From: a bacterium
GTDB lineage: Bacteria; Patescibacteriota; Microgenomatia; Daviesbacterales; UBA10151
Length of the DNA stretch: 46,142 nucleotides
Reading direction: 5' to 3'
Assembly: GCA_021790255.1 (NCBI GenBank)
Contig: JAJYIE010000008.1
Span: 1-46,142 of the forward strand
Numbering within the stretch: position 1 is the stretch's first letter; each line of letters opens with the position of its first letter. The notes beneath the pieces are model-generated. The model was given only the letters and a program-made list of their open reading frames with translations, ran no database searches and was not told where the DNA came from. This document shows, one piece after another, positions 7,066 through 16,270 of this stretch. The position numbers were made by a program, and so were the translations under genes.

Positions 7066-8677
7066 GCCGGATATAGAATTTGTAGTTGTTATAATTATTA
7101 TAATCCTCTTAGGGGCCTTCCTCCGCTTTTACAAACTTGATTGGGGCTCGGGGTTGTTTTTTAACCCTGACGAGCTGTTTATTGGCATTTCGGTTTCCCA
7201 GCTGTCTTTTCCCAGCCAGCTGAATCCTCATCTGTTCAGCTACGGAGCACTCCCCGTCTACCTGGTATATTTTGCCCAGCAGCTCTTCCATTTCATTGGT
7301 CCACTAAGCAACCCTATCCTGATAGGGCGCTTTTTTGCCGCGCTTTTCTCCACTTTGAGTATTCTGCTGACGTATCAGATCGCCCGTTTTTTCTTTCCTC
7401 AAAGAGTCTGGGCAGATCTTGCAGCTTTTTTAGCAGCTGTCACGGCGGGATCAATCCAGCAGGCTCACTTTACCACTCCTGAGGCCTTTGAAACATTCTT
7501 TTTGCTTTTAACTCTCTTGTTCCTTTTGCACTTCACAACTAAAAAATCCAGGCGGGATCTTCTTTTGGCAGCAGCCGCCTTCGGCCTGGCCCTTGGCACT
7601 AAAGTCAGCGCCGCCATGCTTGCCCCGACCTTTCTACTTTCCATACTGTTTGTGTATCAAAGATCATGGCGAGAATCTTTGCAGGAAGGGTTTTTGGCCG
7701 TGCTTATAGGCACATTGGTATTTTTGGCGGCAGCCCCGTTTAACTTACTGGATTTTTCCTCATTTAAAACCTCGATCGAATATGAAACAAGCATAGCCAA
7801 CGGCAGTTTGCCGGTGTTTTACACCCGCCAGTTTATCGATACCACACCGGTACTATTCCAGCTGCAAAGTATTCTGCCATACAGTCTTGGGCCCGGGCTG
7901 CTTCTGGCCGGACTGGCCGGCCTACTGGCTATGCTGGCTGCCACAGTCAGGAAATTTTCACCTGTCCAATGGCTGCTGCTTCTTGCATTCTCCTGCCTGT
8001 TTTTCCCAAACGCTTTCCTTTTTGTCAAATGGACCCGCTATATGGTTCCAGTTTTGCCGATTCTCGCCGTATTTGCTGCATATTTTCTTTTCACTCTTTC
8101 CCAGGCAAGCAGTTTCTTCTCCCCGGTTCTAACCATTATCCTGCTGGTTGTTACCGGAGCCTGGGCTATGGCTTTCTTTTCTATCTATCTTCGTCCGGAT
8201 ATAAGAGTAACAGCTTCCGCGTGGCTTAACCAGAATATCCCCAAAGGCAGCACTATCGCCATGGAAACCGGCAATGTTTACAGCCTGCCTCTATCAGGCA
8301 ATTACAACCTCCGGGTGCTGGATTTCTATAACCTTGATACTGACCCCTTCGACCGACAAGGGGTTGCGCAAGGACTGGCCCAAGCTGATTATTTTATCGT
8401 TGCCAGCCGGCGGGTTTTTTATAATCATCAGAGGCTGCCGCAACAATTTCCTCAAACAGCCCGCTTTTATGATAAACTATTTTCGGGCCATGCCGGATTC
8501 CGGCTGATCGGCAAGGCCACATCCTTCCCCCAGCTTGACTTCCAGGGAGCAAAGCTGATTTTTCCCGATGAGGATGCTGAGGAAACATGGACAGTCTTTG
8601 ACCATCCGGTAGTAAGGGTTTTTCAAAGGCAGCGGCCGATGTCCGAGGAACAATATGTCCGGCTTTTTACACAGTAA
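7055..8677 (+). CDS. GT-C fold membrane glycosyltransferase (ArnT/PMT-like)
   Basis: The 540-residue protein has many predicted membrane helices, starting at about residues 8-22. It has the GT-C hallmark acidic pair in the first outer loop (FNPDE, Asp-Glu 39-40), just after FLRFYKLDW. GT-C enzymes use polyprenyl-phosphate-linked sugars and add them to proteins or lipids on the outer face of the membrane. The C-terminal 150 residues form a soluble domain (TASAWLNQNIPKGS and YFIVASRR motifs). It is shared in outline with the next gene, so the two are tandem paralogues. Overlaps of 11 bases upstream and 23 bases downstream indicate one operon. The acceptor is unknown. Confidence 0.85.
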   Translation: MKPKPDIEFVVVIIIIILLGAFLRFYKLDWGSGLFFNPDELFIGISVSQLSFPSQLNPHLFSYGALPVYLVYFAQQLFHFIGPLSNPILIGRFFAALFSTLSILLTYQIARFFFPQRVWADLAAFLAAVTAGSIQQAHFTTPEAFETFFLLLTLLFLLHFTTKKSRRDLLLAAAAFGLALGTKVSAAMLAPTFLLSILFVYQRSWRESLQEGFLAVLIGTLVFLAAAPFNLLDFSSFKTSIEYETSIANGSLPVFYTRQFIDTTPVLFQLQSILPYSLGPGLLLAGLAGLLAMLAATVRKFSPVQWLLLLAFSCLFFPNAFLFVKWTRYMVPVLPILAVFAAYFLFTLSQASSFFSPVLTIILLVVTGAWAMAFFSIYLRPDIRVTASAWLNQNIPKGSTIAMETGNVYSLPLSGNYNLRVLDFYNLDTDPFDRQGVAQGLAQADYFIVASRRVFYNHQRLPQQFPQTARFYDKLFSGHAGFRLIGKATSFPQLDFQGAKLIFPDEDAEETWTVFDHPVVRVFQRQRPMSEEQYVRLFTQ

Positions 8678-10442
8678 GCTAAACAACTCAGCATTATTGT
8701 TGTCTATTATCGTCCTGGCCGCGGGGCTGCGTTTTTACGACCTTAACTGGGATCAAAACCAACACCTTCATCCTGACGAGCGGTTCCTGGTAATGGTTGA
8801 TGAAGGAATCCACTGGCCGAAAGATGTGGCTGAGTATTTTTCTACATCAACCTCTCCTCTTAATCCTTTTATAAACGGCTTTCCATTTTTTGTCTACGGA
8901 ACCTTCCCACTCTTTTTTGCCAAATTTCTGGCCGGTGTGTTTAGCAGCTCCGGCTATGACAGCTCTACTATCTTCGGGAGAGGTTTATCTGCTCTATTTG
9001 ACACGGGCACGGTTGTTCTAATCTACCTAGTAGCCCGTAAAAGCCTTACCCGATCCGCAGCTTTAATAGCAGCATTTTTATATGCCGTGACCGTTTTATC
9101 TATTCAACTGGCCCATTTTTATACTACAGATAGCTTCCTGGTCTTTTTCCTGATGGCCACTATTTATTTTTTAATTGACTTACCTTACCGACCGCAAACA
9201 TTGGCTACAGTTTTCGGTGCCGCCTGTTTCGGTCTGGCCCTCTCCAGTAAAGTCAGTGCAATTTTGCTGATTCCGGCCCTGGCTGCAGTTTTTCTCCTCC
9301 TGTTTGTACACCGGCGGAAGCAAGGCATTTTATTGACACTTACTTTTGCCTTAACCAGCCTGGTTGTTTTCCGGGTGGCTCAGCCTTACGCTTTCAGTGG
9401 ACCGTCTTTCTTCGGTCTGCTGCCCAATCCGGATTTTGTCAACAGCCTCCTGCAGCTGGAAGCGCTGTCTCAACCGGGCAGCTTATACCCTCCCTCCGTG
9501 CAATGGTACACCACCGCTCCCCTGCTTTACCCTGCAGGAAACTTGCTGCTTTGGGGACTTGGTCTGCCGCTGGGAGTTCTATCTGGTTTTGCTATCCTTG
9601 CGACAATCATCCAGCTTGTCCTTAGGCTGCCCCATTCCCTCCTGCAAATCAAGTCCCTCAACCAATCCTATTTTTCCATCTTTTTTCTCACTATATTTAC
9701 GCTCACCGTCTTTTTTTACCAGGGAGTTCAGTTTGTCAAACCGATGCGTTATTTCCTGCCGATGGTCCCGCCGCTGCTGATTATTTGTGCCACCTTTCTC
9801 TCCGTCATGCATCGCCAACTTGTCAGCCGTATTTACCGGCACGGCAGCCTCAGCCTGCAAAGGTATCTAGATTTATTTTTCTACATTTTCATCTTCACGC
9901 TGCTCATTTGGCCCCTTGCTTTTATGTCCATTTATACCCGCCCCCACACCCGTGTTCTGGCCTCGGAGTGGATTTATCAAAACGTTCCTCCCGGCGCCAA
10001 AATCCTTACTGAATACTGGGATGACGGTCTGCCCCTAACCCTGGATGCCCAGCACGTCAGCTCCATTTATCCAAGCCAACAGCTTTCTCTGTTTGATCAG
10101 GACACACCGGAAAAGTGGATTAAAATCAGTCAGCAGCTGGCAGATTCAGACTACGTTATCATTAGTTCCGGCCGGGTGTACACACAAATTCCAAAACTGC
10201 CCAACCGCTACCCTGTAACTGAGCTTTATTACAAACTCCTGTTCAACGGCCAGCTTGGATTTAGCAAAGTGGCGCAGGTAACCTCTTATCCTACCTTCCT
10301 AGGAATTTCGGCAGATGACCACCTGGCCGATGAAACTTTCACTGTTTATGACCATCCGAAAGTGATGATTTTTAAAAAGACCATTGCCTTAAGCCAGGCA
10401 GATATTCTGGCTGCACTTCATCAGGTCAACCAGCCTGAATGA
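8655..10442 (+). CDS. GT-C fold membrane glycosyltransferase, paralogue of the preceding gene
   Basis: This 595-residue multi-helix membrane protein has HPDERF (39-44) in the first outer loop after GLRFYDLNW, the expected acidic catalytic pair. As in its neighbour, LALSSKVSA follows a middle helix and a soluble tail begins with ASEWIYQNVPPGA. The duplicated layout suggests two successive sugar additions or two different donors. The start ATG lies inside the end of the preceding gene. Convergent with the methyltransferase gene, whose stop is 3 bases away. Confidence 0.85.
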   Translation: MSGFLHSKLNNSALLLSIIVLAAGLRFYDLNWDQNQHLHPDERFLVMVDEGIHWPKDVAEYFSTSTSPLNPFINGFPFFVYGTFPLFFAKFLAGVFSSSGYDSSTIFGRGLSALFDTGTVVLIYLVARKSLTRSAALIAAFLYAVTVLSIQLAHFYTTDSFLVFFLMATIYFLIDLPYRPQTLATVFGAACFGLALSSKVSAILLIPALAAVFLLLFVHRRKQGILLTLTFALTSLVVFRVAQPYAFSGPSFFGLLPNPDFVNSLLQLEALSQPGSLYPPSVQWYTTAPLLYPAGNLLLWGLGLPLGVLSGFAILATIIQLVLRLPHSLLQIKSLNQSYFSIFFLTIFTLTVFFYQGVQFVKPMRYFLPMVPPLLIICATFLSVMHRQLVSRIYRHGSLSLQRYLDLFFYIFIFTLLIWPLAFMSIYTRPHTRVLASEWIYQNVPPGAKILTEYWDDGLPLTLDAQHVSSIYPSQQLSLFDQDTPEKWIKISQQLADSDYVIISSGRVYTQIPKLPNRYPVTELYYKLLFNGQLGFSKVAQVTSYPTFLGISADDHLADETFTVYDHPKVMIFKKTIALSQADILAALHQVNQPE

Positions 10443-10445
10443 CAG

Positions 10446-11204
10446 TCAGGGTTTGGTTGCCGCCACAAATAGGTACGCTCCCCGCTTTCCCCGGTCCTTT
10501 TTTTCCGTAAGCAGAAGATGGTAAAAAGGCCGGAAAAGCACGGCTTTTTTCGGCAAAATAACCCACCGGCCAAGCAGACGCTTGCTCAGAAGCGAAAAGG
10601 CACTTAAATAGTGGCTTAAGTCAAATAAAAACATCAGCCACAAACTGTCCAGGTAGTAGTGGTTGTCAGTAACCTGCAGGCCGTGCTTGGCCAACTCCCG
10701 GCGCCACTGCAGGAAGTGGTAGAGGTTAAAATGGCGGGATTTTTTAATAAAATAACGCTGGTAGCGCCTGCCCAACACTCTTTTTCCCAGTAAATAGTCA
10801 GGCCAGTAGCTGGTGGGAGCGGTAAAATAAACACTGCCGCCTTTTTTAAGCACCCGAGAGATTTCTTTTAGGGAATAATCTAAATTCGGAACGTGCTCCA
10901 AAACTGAGTTGCAGACAATTGTGGCAAAATAATTATCCGGAAAGGGAATCTTGCTGCCGTCATAACGGACAACTTGAGAGTAAATATGCCGCCATTGGGC
11001 CTCTTTAAGTGACTTTTCATCAACATCGAGTCCCACCTCAACCTTGCCAAAAGCCAGCTGGCTGAAAAAGCCATCTCCGCAGCCGAAATCCAAAATCGGC
11101 CGGACAAAAGGTTTGTACGGCTGGTAATAAGCTGCCTCTTTCGGCCGGATAACGGCAAAGAAAAATGGTTTTTCTCTAAGAAATGCTTCCAAGTAACTTT
11201 TCAT
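10446..11204 (-). CDS. class I SAM-dependent methyltransferase
   Basis: The 252-residue protein has motif I LDFGCGDGFF (38-47), an acidic end of strand 2 (VGLDVDEKS), a motif around DGSKIPFPDN and NSVLEHVPNLDYSLKEISRVLKKGG. This is the Methyltransf_11 pattern. The C-terminal third is hydrophobic and basic (SLWLMFLFDLSHYLSAFSLL), suggesting membrane association and a lipid or lipid-linked glycan substrate. The start lies inside the 3' end of the GT4 gene (29-base overlap), so the two are co-expressed on the minus strand. Confidence 0.85.
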   Translation of the reverse strand: MKSYLEAFLREKPFFFAVIRPKEAAYYQPYKPFVRPILDFGCGDGFFSQLAFGKVEVGLDVDEKSLKEAQWRHIYSQVVRYDGSKIPFPDNYFATIVCNSVLEHVPNLDYSLKEISRVLKKGGSVYFTAPTSYWPDYLLGKRVLGRRYQRYFIKKSRHFNLYHFLQWRRELAKHGLQVTDNHYYLDSLWLMFLFDLSHYLSAFSLLSKRLLGRWVILPKKAVLFRPFYHLLLTEKKDRGKRGAYLFVAATKP

Positions 11205-12318
11205 ATGCCTTCACGGTCACAGCCAGAGAAAACTCCTGCTGAACTAAATTTTGCCCTTTTAAATAGGCTTCTTTATTTAATAATACATTTGTGGTCGCTT
11301 TGGCAAGGGCCGAAGAATTTTTTGGTGGGACAATTTCTCCCATCCCCGTTTTTTGTACCGGGACTCTTACTCCCGGTAGGTTGGTAGCCACCACCGGCAC
11401 TCCCCGCATCATTGCCTCTACCTGAACCATCCCGAACGCTTCCGTGGAATTGACACTTGGTAAAACCAGCACATCCAGAAGGTCATAAAAGCTACCCATT
11501 TCCTCCTGCTGCAGCGAGCCAAGAAAAGCCAAATAGGAGCGGTGCTTTTCTACCAGCGGAGCCAAGTGCCGGCTGTAAGCCTCCTCCCCCACCGGATCCT
11601 TTGGTCCGGCAAAAACAATCAGGAGATCTTCTCCTAAACCGCGGGTAAGCTCAGGAATCGCCTCCAGCAAATATTCCAAACCTTTTTCCACAGAAAGCCT
11701 GGCAGCCACACCAATTATGTATTTCCGCCTTTCGGGTAATCGCTTTCTTAGCAAACTAACCTGCCTTCTGTCAGTCGCAAGAGGCGGGACAGGCGGATAT
11801 ATCGGCACCCATTTGCTTTTAAAATACGGCAGGACACGGGAGTGATTTGCATAGTCAGTAGTGTAAACTATGATTTTATCTGCCAGGCTAACAGTGAAAG
11901 ATGTTGCCAGAAGTAAAAGTCTTTCAACAGTCCAGTTAAAAAGGCTTTTTGGCAAAAAGACTTCACAATTGTAGATACAATAAACTTTCTTTCCCTGCAA
12001 CCGCCCGTAAATGGCAGGGATAACCCCCTCCAGCTGTGGCAGGTTAACCAAAACAACATCATTGTCGGCCACTACCTGCCAACATACCCACAGGTAGGAA
12101 GGCATAAAAAAACCTTTACTGACTGAAAATAAAAACGGCACCCGCTTTACACCCAGCCCATCCACCCGCTCCTGAGAGGGCAGATCCCGGCGATGCTGTG
12201 TAGTTAAAATCGTGACTAAATGGCCACGCTGGGACAACTGCCGGCTGATGCGGTCCACATAAACAGTCAGCCCCGAGACATACGGCAGAAAGTAGCTAGT
12301 TGTAAAGAGGATCTTCAT
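11176..12318 (-). CDS. family 4 (GT-B) glycosyltransferase
   Basis: The protein is about 380 residues. The N-terminal half begins MKILFTTSYFLPYVSGL, the acceptor-side Rossmann fold with the GG-like loop of GT4. The C-terminal half has GVAARLSVEKGLEYLLEAI and the donor-binding E-x7-E motif (STEAFGMVQVEAM), followed by GVPVVATNLPG. It probably adds a nucleotide-sugar residue to a carrier lipid on the inner face of the membrane. ATG 12318 is preferred over the frame's first ATG at 12333, because the TATGATAT stretch just upstream looks like a -10 box giving a leaderless transcript. It is divergent from the HAD-like gene with only 20 bases between the starts. Confidence 0.88.
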   Translation of the reverse strand: MKILFTTSYFLPYVSGLTVYVDRISRQLSQRGHLVTILTTQHRRDLPSQERVDGLGVKRVPFLFSVSKGFFMPSYLWVCWQVVADNDVVLVNLPQLEGVIPAIYGRLQGKKVYCIYNCEVFLPKSLFNWTVERLLLLATSFTVSLADKIIVYTTDYANHSRVLPYFKSKWVPIYPPVPPLATDRRQVSLLRKRLPERRKYIIGVAARLSVEKGLEYLLEAIPELTRGLGEDLLIVFAGPKDPVGEEAYSRHLAPLVEKHRSYLAFLGSLQQEEMGSFYDLLDVLVLPSVNSTEAFGMVQVEAMMRGVPVVATNLPGVRVPVQKTGMGEIVPPKNSSALAKATTNVLLNKEAYLKGQNLVQQEFSLAVTVKAYEKLLGSIS

Positions 12319-12338
12319 CCATATATCATACACTAGAA
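12319..12338. promoter_or_regulatory. overlapping divergent -10 region, 20 bases
   Basis: The only DNA between two divergent start codons (12318 minus, 12339 plus) is AT-rich and contains CATATATCATAC. It reads as a -10-like box on both strands (TATCAT on +, TATGATAT on -). Each -35 region would lie inside the opposite gene. Confidence 0.5.
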
Positions 12339-12896
12339 ATGACAGTTGCCTTTGATCTGGACGGAGTTTTTATTGACCGGCCCCCTTTCGTGCCACGCTC
12401 TTTATTGGAATGGCTTTACCGGGGGCCGCAAACCAACGGACCCTCTTACCGCTTCCCTACCACCAAAGCCGAGCAGATAGTCAGAAAGCTCAGCCACCAC
12501 CACCGGCTGCGGCCTGCTTTTGCTCAAAATATTGCGTTTTTGCACCAGCTGCTCAGTGGCTTCCCGCATGACAAATTTTATCTGGTTTCCAGCCGCTACA
12601 ATTTTTTAAAACAGCCTACTGAAGCAGTCCTGTCCCGTTATGGATTAGTGTCCCCTGCTCTGAAAGTATATATGAATGAGTGCAATGAACAGCCGCATCT
12701 TTTCAAAGAAAGGATGGTGAAACGGCTGAAAATTGATATATTTATAGAGGACGACCCGCGTACTGCCTACTATCTGGCTCGCTGCTGCCCAGGGGTAAAA
12801 ATCCTTTATTATCACCCCAATGGTAAAATTAAGTCCAACGGCCCAATCATCATCAGACAGCTTCCAGAGGTTGGCCGGTATCTTAAAGCAAAATGA
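12339..12896 (+). CDS. HAD-like hydrolase (5'-nucleotidase-like)
   Basis: The 185-residue protein starts with the HAD nucleophile motif FDLDGV (Asp 6 and Asp 8), has the motif II Ser-containing strand YLVSSR and ends with the acidic motif IFIEDDPRTA. This resembles the NT5C deoxynucleotidase/Cof-less HAD branch. The phosphorylated substrate is unknown. Its position in the glycan block, with a 4-base ATGA overlap to the DUF2298 gene, could mean a sugar- or prenyl-phosphate, but that is inference. Confidence 0.75.
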   Translation: MTVAFDLDGVFIDRPPFVPRSLLEWLYRGPQTNGPSYRFPTTKAEQIVRKLSHHHRLRPAFAQNIAFLHQLLSGFPHDKFYLVSSRYNFLKQPTEAVLSRYGLVSPALKVYMNECNEQPHLFKERMVKRLKIDIFIEDDPRTAYYLARCCPGVKILYYHPNGKIKSNGPIIIRQLPEVGRYLKAK

Positions 12897-15040
12897 GTGC
12901 GGCAGATTTGAACAACGTTTTCCACTGGTGGGTTATTACTTTCGGCATCGGGGTTATCTTTTTCCCCTTAACCAGCTTGGTCTTTGCCGACTTCTTTGAC
13001 CGCGGCTACGGTTTAGCTAAGGTTGTGGGGCTGCTTTTGTTCGGCTACAGTGTTTGGCTACTGGCCAGTCTGAGAATCCTTCCCTTTACCAACCAGAGCA
13101 TCTTTTTGCTGCTGGCCGGCTGGATCATCATCAACTTAGGTGTGGCATTTTTCTACCCAGGCAAAAAAGGCTCCTTGTTTTTGAATTTTTCCGCACACCA
13201 TTTGCCCATTTTTTTGTCTGAGGAATTGTTATTTTTAGGGGCACTGCTTTTTGGGAGTTTTGTCCGGGCCCACGAACCATCCATCCACGGTTTGGAAAAG
13301 TTTATGGATTTTGGGTTTCTTAACTCGATTCTTCGTTCTACTTATTTCCCACCGGCGGACATTTGGATGACCCCTCTTTCGATTAATTATTATTACTTCG
13401 GCCACTTTGTCACCGCACTTCTCACCAAAATTTCCGGCATCGACTCAATTATTACCTTCAACCTCATGATCGCTGAGCTTTTCGCCTTAACTCTTCTGGG
13501 ATCCTTTACCGTGGGAGCTAACCTCTATTTTCTCTACGGCAGACAGCGGCTGGAAGAGGGCAATTTTCGCCTTCGCAAAAGATGGCTTATTTTATCCGGG
13601 CTTTTAAGCGCTTTTTTGGTCACCTTCGGGGGGAATTTACATACAATCTACCTGTTTTTTACTACTTACCCCACTCCTGACAACCCCGTTCCTTTCTGGC
13701 AGTTAAAATTCGGCTGGAGCCCGGATATTTACTGGTATCCCAACGCCACCCGTTTTATCCCATTTACCATTCACGAGTTCCCTATTTATTCCTTTGTCGT
13801 TTCCGACCTGCACGGCCACGTTTTAAACATTCCCTTCGTACTTTTAACTATTGCCTTAAGTCTAAAAACTTTTCTGCAAAAGCACTTCACTCGTACTGAC
13901 TATCTTTTGATCGGTCTGCTTCTAGGAGTCTCCCTCATGACTAATGTTTTAGACGGGCCGATTTACCTGCTTTTTTTCGGCATTTTGCTATGGTGGATTT
14001 TCTACCGGCAAAAAAGGGCAATTTTTTCCTCCTTTACTCGGGCAGTTGCTTCATCTTTGCCCCTGTTGGCTTTAGCAATTGTTTTTTCCTTGCCATTCTG
14101 GCTGGCCTTTATACCCTTCGGCCAGGGCGTGGGAGTGCTTTGCGCCCCGGATTTTTTGACCAGAATCGGCCACATCGGCCCGATTCTCTTTGAACCCAAC
14201 CATTGCGCCCGTTCACCCTTCTGGATGCTGGCAATTTTGTGGGGGTTTTTCTACTTCGCAGTGCTTGGATTTGCCATCAAAATCCTGCGCAGCAAACGCC
14301 AGCCGATTACAGACACTGATCGGATGGTTGCCATATTTGCGGTCGTGGCTACTATTTTGATCCTTATCCCGGAGTTTTTTTATGTTAAAGATATTTACCC
14401 TGCCTATTACCGGGCCAACACCATCTTTAAGTTTGGCTACCAGGCTTTTATCATTCTCGGGCTTATCGGTGGTTACATGATCGTGCGGCTTATATGGCAA
14501 AATCGTTCTCTCCTTTATTCGGTCGCCCTGGTTGCGCTATTCGGACTGGTGGCAGTTTATCCTTACTTTGCCATAAAATCATACTATGGCGACTTAAAGA
14601 CTTATGTCGGGCTGAGTCAGGGTCTGCAGTGGCTGCAGGTAGAATACCCAAGTGATTACCAGGCCATTATGTGGCTGAGGCAAAATATTGCCGGGCAACC
14701 TGTAATCTTAGAAGCCCAGGGCGATTCCTATACAGACTATGCCAGGGTCTCCGCCAATACCGGGCTGCCAACAGTTATTGGCTGGCCGGTCCATGAGTGG
14801 CTCTGGAGGGGCTCTTATGATGTGGCGGCTCCCCGTATCACTGATGTCGTTACTCTTTATGAAAGCCCGGATTTAAGCCAGACCCGGGAACTACTTAGTA
14901 AGTATAAAGTGCAGTATGTCTTTGTGGGGTACCTGGAGCGGCAAAAATATCCCAACATGGACGAAGGCAAATTTGCCCAGCTTGGGAAAGTTATCTTCCA
15001 GAGCGGGCAGACGAGGATTTATCAAATTGATAATTACTGA
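12893..15040 (+). CDS. DUF2298 (Chlor_Arch_YYY) multi-pass membrane protein
   Basis: This 715-residue protein has a dozen or more hydrophobic helices. Family-typical stretches are GLEKFMDFGF, PPADIWMTPLSINYYYFGH, FPIYSFVVSDLHGHVL and FFYVKDIYPAYYRANTIFKF. The family is known from Chloroflexi, archaea and CPR bacteria and is related to GT-C glycosyltransferases; biochemical function is not established. The acidic loop residues and the soluble C-terminal tail support a membrane glycosyltransferase-like role. The start overlaps the HAD gene stop (ATGA). The 3' end touches the RAYT transposase remnant, which begins only about 8 bases downstream. Confidence 0.85.
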   Translation: MSAADLNNVFHWWVITFGIGVIFFPLTSLVFADFFDRGYGLAKVVGLLLFGYSVWLLASLRILPFTNQSIFLLLAGWIIINLGVAFFYPGKKGSLFLNFSAHHLPIFLSEELLFLGALLFGSFVRAHEPSIHGLEKFMDFGFLNSILRSTYFPPADIWMTPLSINYYYFGHFVTALLTKISGIDSIITFNLMIAELFALTLLGSFTVGANLYFLYGRQRLEEGNFRLRKRWLILSGLLSAFLVTFGGNLHTIYLFFTTYPTPDNPVPFWQLKFGWSPDIYWYPNATRFIPFTIHEFPIYSFVVSDLHGHVLNIPFVLLTIALSLKTFLQKHFTRTDYLLIGLLLGVSLMTNVLDGPIYLLFFGILLWWIFYRQKRAIFSSFTRAVASSLPLLALAIVFSLPFWLAFIPFGQGVGVLCAPDFLTRIGHIGPILFEPNHCARSPFWMLAILWGFFYFAVLGFAIKILRSKRQPITDTDRMVAIFAVVATILILIPEFFYVKDIYPAYYRANTIFKFGYQAFIILGLIGGYMIVRLIWQNRSLLYSVALVALFGLVAVYPYFAIKSYYGDLKTYVGLSQGLQWLQVEYPSDYQAIMWLRQNIAGQPVILEAQGDSYTDYARVSANTGLPTVIGWPVHEWLWRGSYDVAAPRITDVVTLYESPDLSQTRELLSKYKVQYVFVGYLERQKYPNMDEGKFAQLGKVIFQSGQTRIYQIDNY

Positions 15041-15047
15041 TGAAGAA

Positions 15048-15635
15048 ATGGTTTTACCCAACCAGTATTCTGTCAGATTAAAGGGGTTTGATTATTCAAA
15101 TGATTGGTATTACTCCGTCACAATTTGCACCCAAAACAGGCAGGAGCTATTTGGATCTGTAATGTCTGGTTCTGTAGGGGTCGACCTGTGTGTTGGCCCT
15201 AAACAAAGCACAATAAAAATTAAATGGGGCTAGTAAAGTGATCAATGAACAGTTGCATAAAATACCGGATAAATTCCCTGGCGTTAATTTGGACCTTTAC
15301 CAAATTATACCCAACCATATCCATGCGATTATCGTTTTGGGAAACGGAAAAATATACGCAAACGAGAGAGGGCAGACACATTAGTCAACTCCTACGATGG
15401 AACAACCAACATTAGGCACAATCATCAAATGGTTTAAAAACACGACTATCCACCATTATTTGAAAAACATGACATTGTTAAAATGGCCCACTTTTGAAAA
15501 ACTGATTTGGCAGTGTAATTTCTTTGAACATATTATTATGAACGAGGCAGAGCTGGCCAAATCAGGGAATATATTGAATTAAATCCCCAAAAGTGGGAAG
15601 ATGGCCAAACAAATCCTGAAAATACAGTCTGGTAA
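15048..15635 (+). pseudogene. REP-associated tyrosine (RAYT/Y1) transposase, frameshifted remnant
   Basis: Translation gives recognisable RAYT pieces in order but in different frames. They are QYSVRLKGFDYSNDWYYSVT with ICTQNRQELFG (15057 on), the HUH site PNHIHAIIVL (about 15308-15337), TLGTIIKWFKNTTIHHYL (about 15411-15464), and WQCNFFEHIIMNEAELAK shifting into IREYIELNPQKWEDGQ with stop at 15633-15635. At least three frame changes plus a short or missing middle part make it non-functional. RAYTs nick single-stranded REP hairpins and spread them. I did not find clear terminal hairpins around the copy, though hairpin-type repeats occur elsewhere in the window. Confidence 0.88.
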
Positions 15636-15652
15636 TTTTGAAAATTCTTAGG

Positions 15653-16186
15653 CTAAAGTTCTTCAATTTCTTCCACCGGATAAATCCAAATTTGGACAGT
15701 TCTCTGGCGGACCGGGTTTTTGCCTGAACCATCCCGTCCATCAAACTCCAGGGCAGCAATTTCCTGATATTTACCCAATGTCGGTTTGCCGTCCTGAATG
15801 GGAATAAACACCGACGGATGGCCATAAAGCATCGAGCGGATGTGGCTGGGAGCGTTATAATCTTCGTCAATTTCATTGCAGTAGGGGTTATCCTGGCAGC
15901 GGTGCAAATAGTCAGCGGTGGGAGAATTGAAGCCTTCTTTTTTGGCCTGCGATGCACGCCGATCTGTCGGGACACTCCGAAGAGCATGACTTAGCATATC
16001 CTTCAGCAAATTAGGCTCGGAAATCTCCTGGATAACCACGGTTAGAGTTGTGTGCCGGGAATTGACAACAACCAGCCCCTGCTTGACTCCGGATTTTTCC
16101 ACTGCCTTTTTGACCTCATCCGTCAGGTTTTTAAAATAGGCGTATTCTTTTGATTCAAACTTAATTTCTTTTAGAAAACATTTCAT
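15653..16186 (-). CDS. YjbQ/UPF0047 family protein
   Basis: The protein has 177 residues from ATG 16186; the TTG four codons earlier is less likely. Family hallmarks are SRHTTLTVVIQE-x-EPNLLKDML, YNAPSHIRSMLYGHPSVFIPI and a C-terminal QRTVQIWIYP. An insertion around residues 80-110 (FNSPTADYLHRCQDNPYCNEIDED) is longer than in the E. coli protein. The conserved His and Asp residues can bind metal. Thiamin phosphate synthase activity has been reported for YjbQ, but the physiological role is uncertain. It is divergent from the sigma-factor gene. Confidence 0.85.
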   Translation of the reverse strand: MKCFLKEIKFESKEYAYFKNLTDEVKKAVEKSGVKQGLVVVNSRHTTLTVVIQEISEPNLLKDMLSHALRSVPTDRRASQAKKEGFNSPTADYLHRCQDNPYCNEIDEDYNAPSHIRSMLYGHPSVFIPIQDGKPTLGKYQEIAALEFDGRDGSGKNPVRQRTVQIWIYPVEEIEEL

Positions 16187-16221
16187 GTTATGCGGCAAAA
16201 AACAGCAAGATGCAGGTCAAC

Positions 16222-16249
16222 TTGTTACTTGTGCCTTATTGCTTGTTAC
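16222..16249. repeat. 7-base tandem repeat, 4 copies, upstream of the sigma factor
   Basis: TTGTTAC, TTGTGCC, TTATTGC and TTGTTAC fill the place where the -35 region of the sigma-factor promoter should lie. Confidence 0.7.
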
Positions 16250-16270
16250 CGTATATTATTAGTCGTACTC

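Noticed and set aside
16222-16249. Heptad arrays as a CRISPR or phage-type repeat
   Set aside because: Units are only 7 bases with no spacers, and no cas genes occur in the window.
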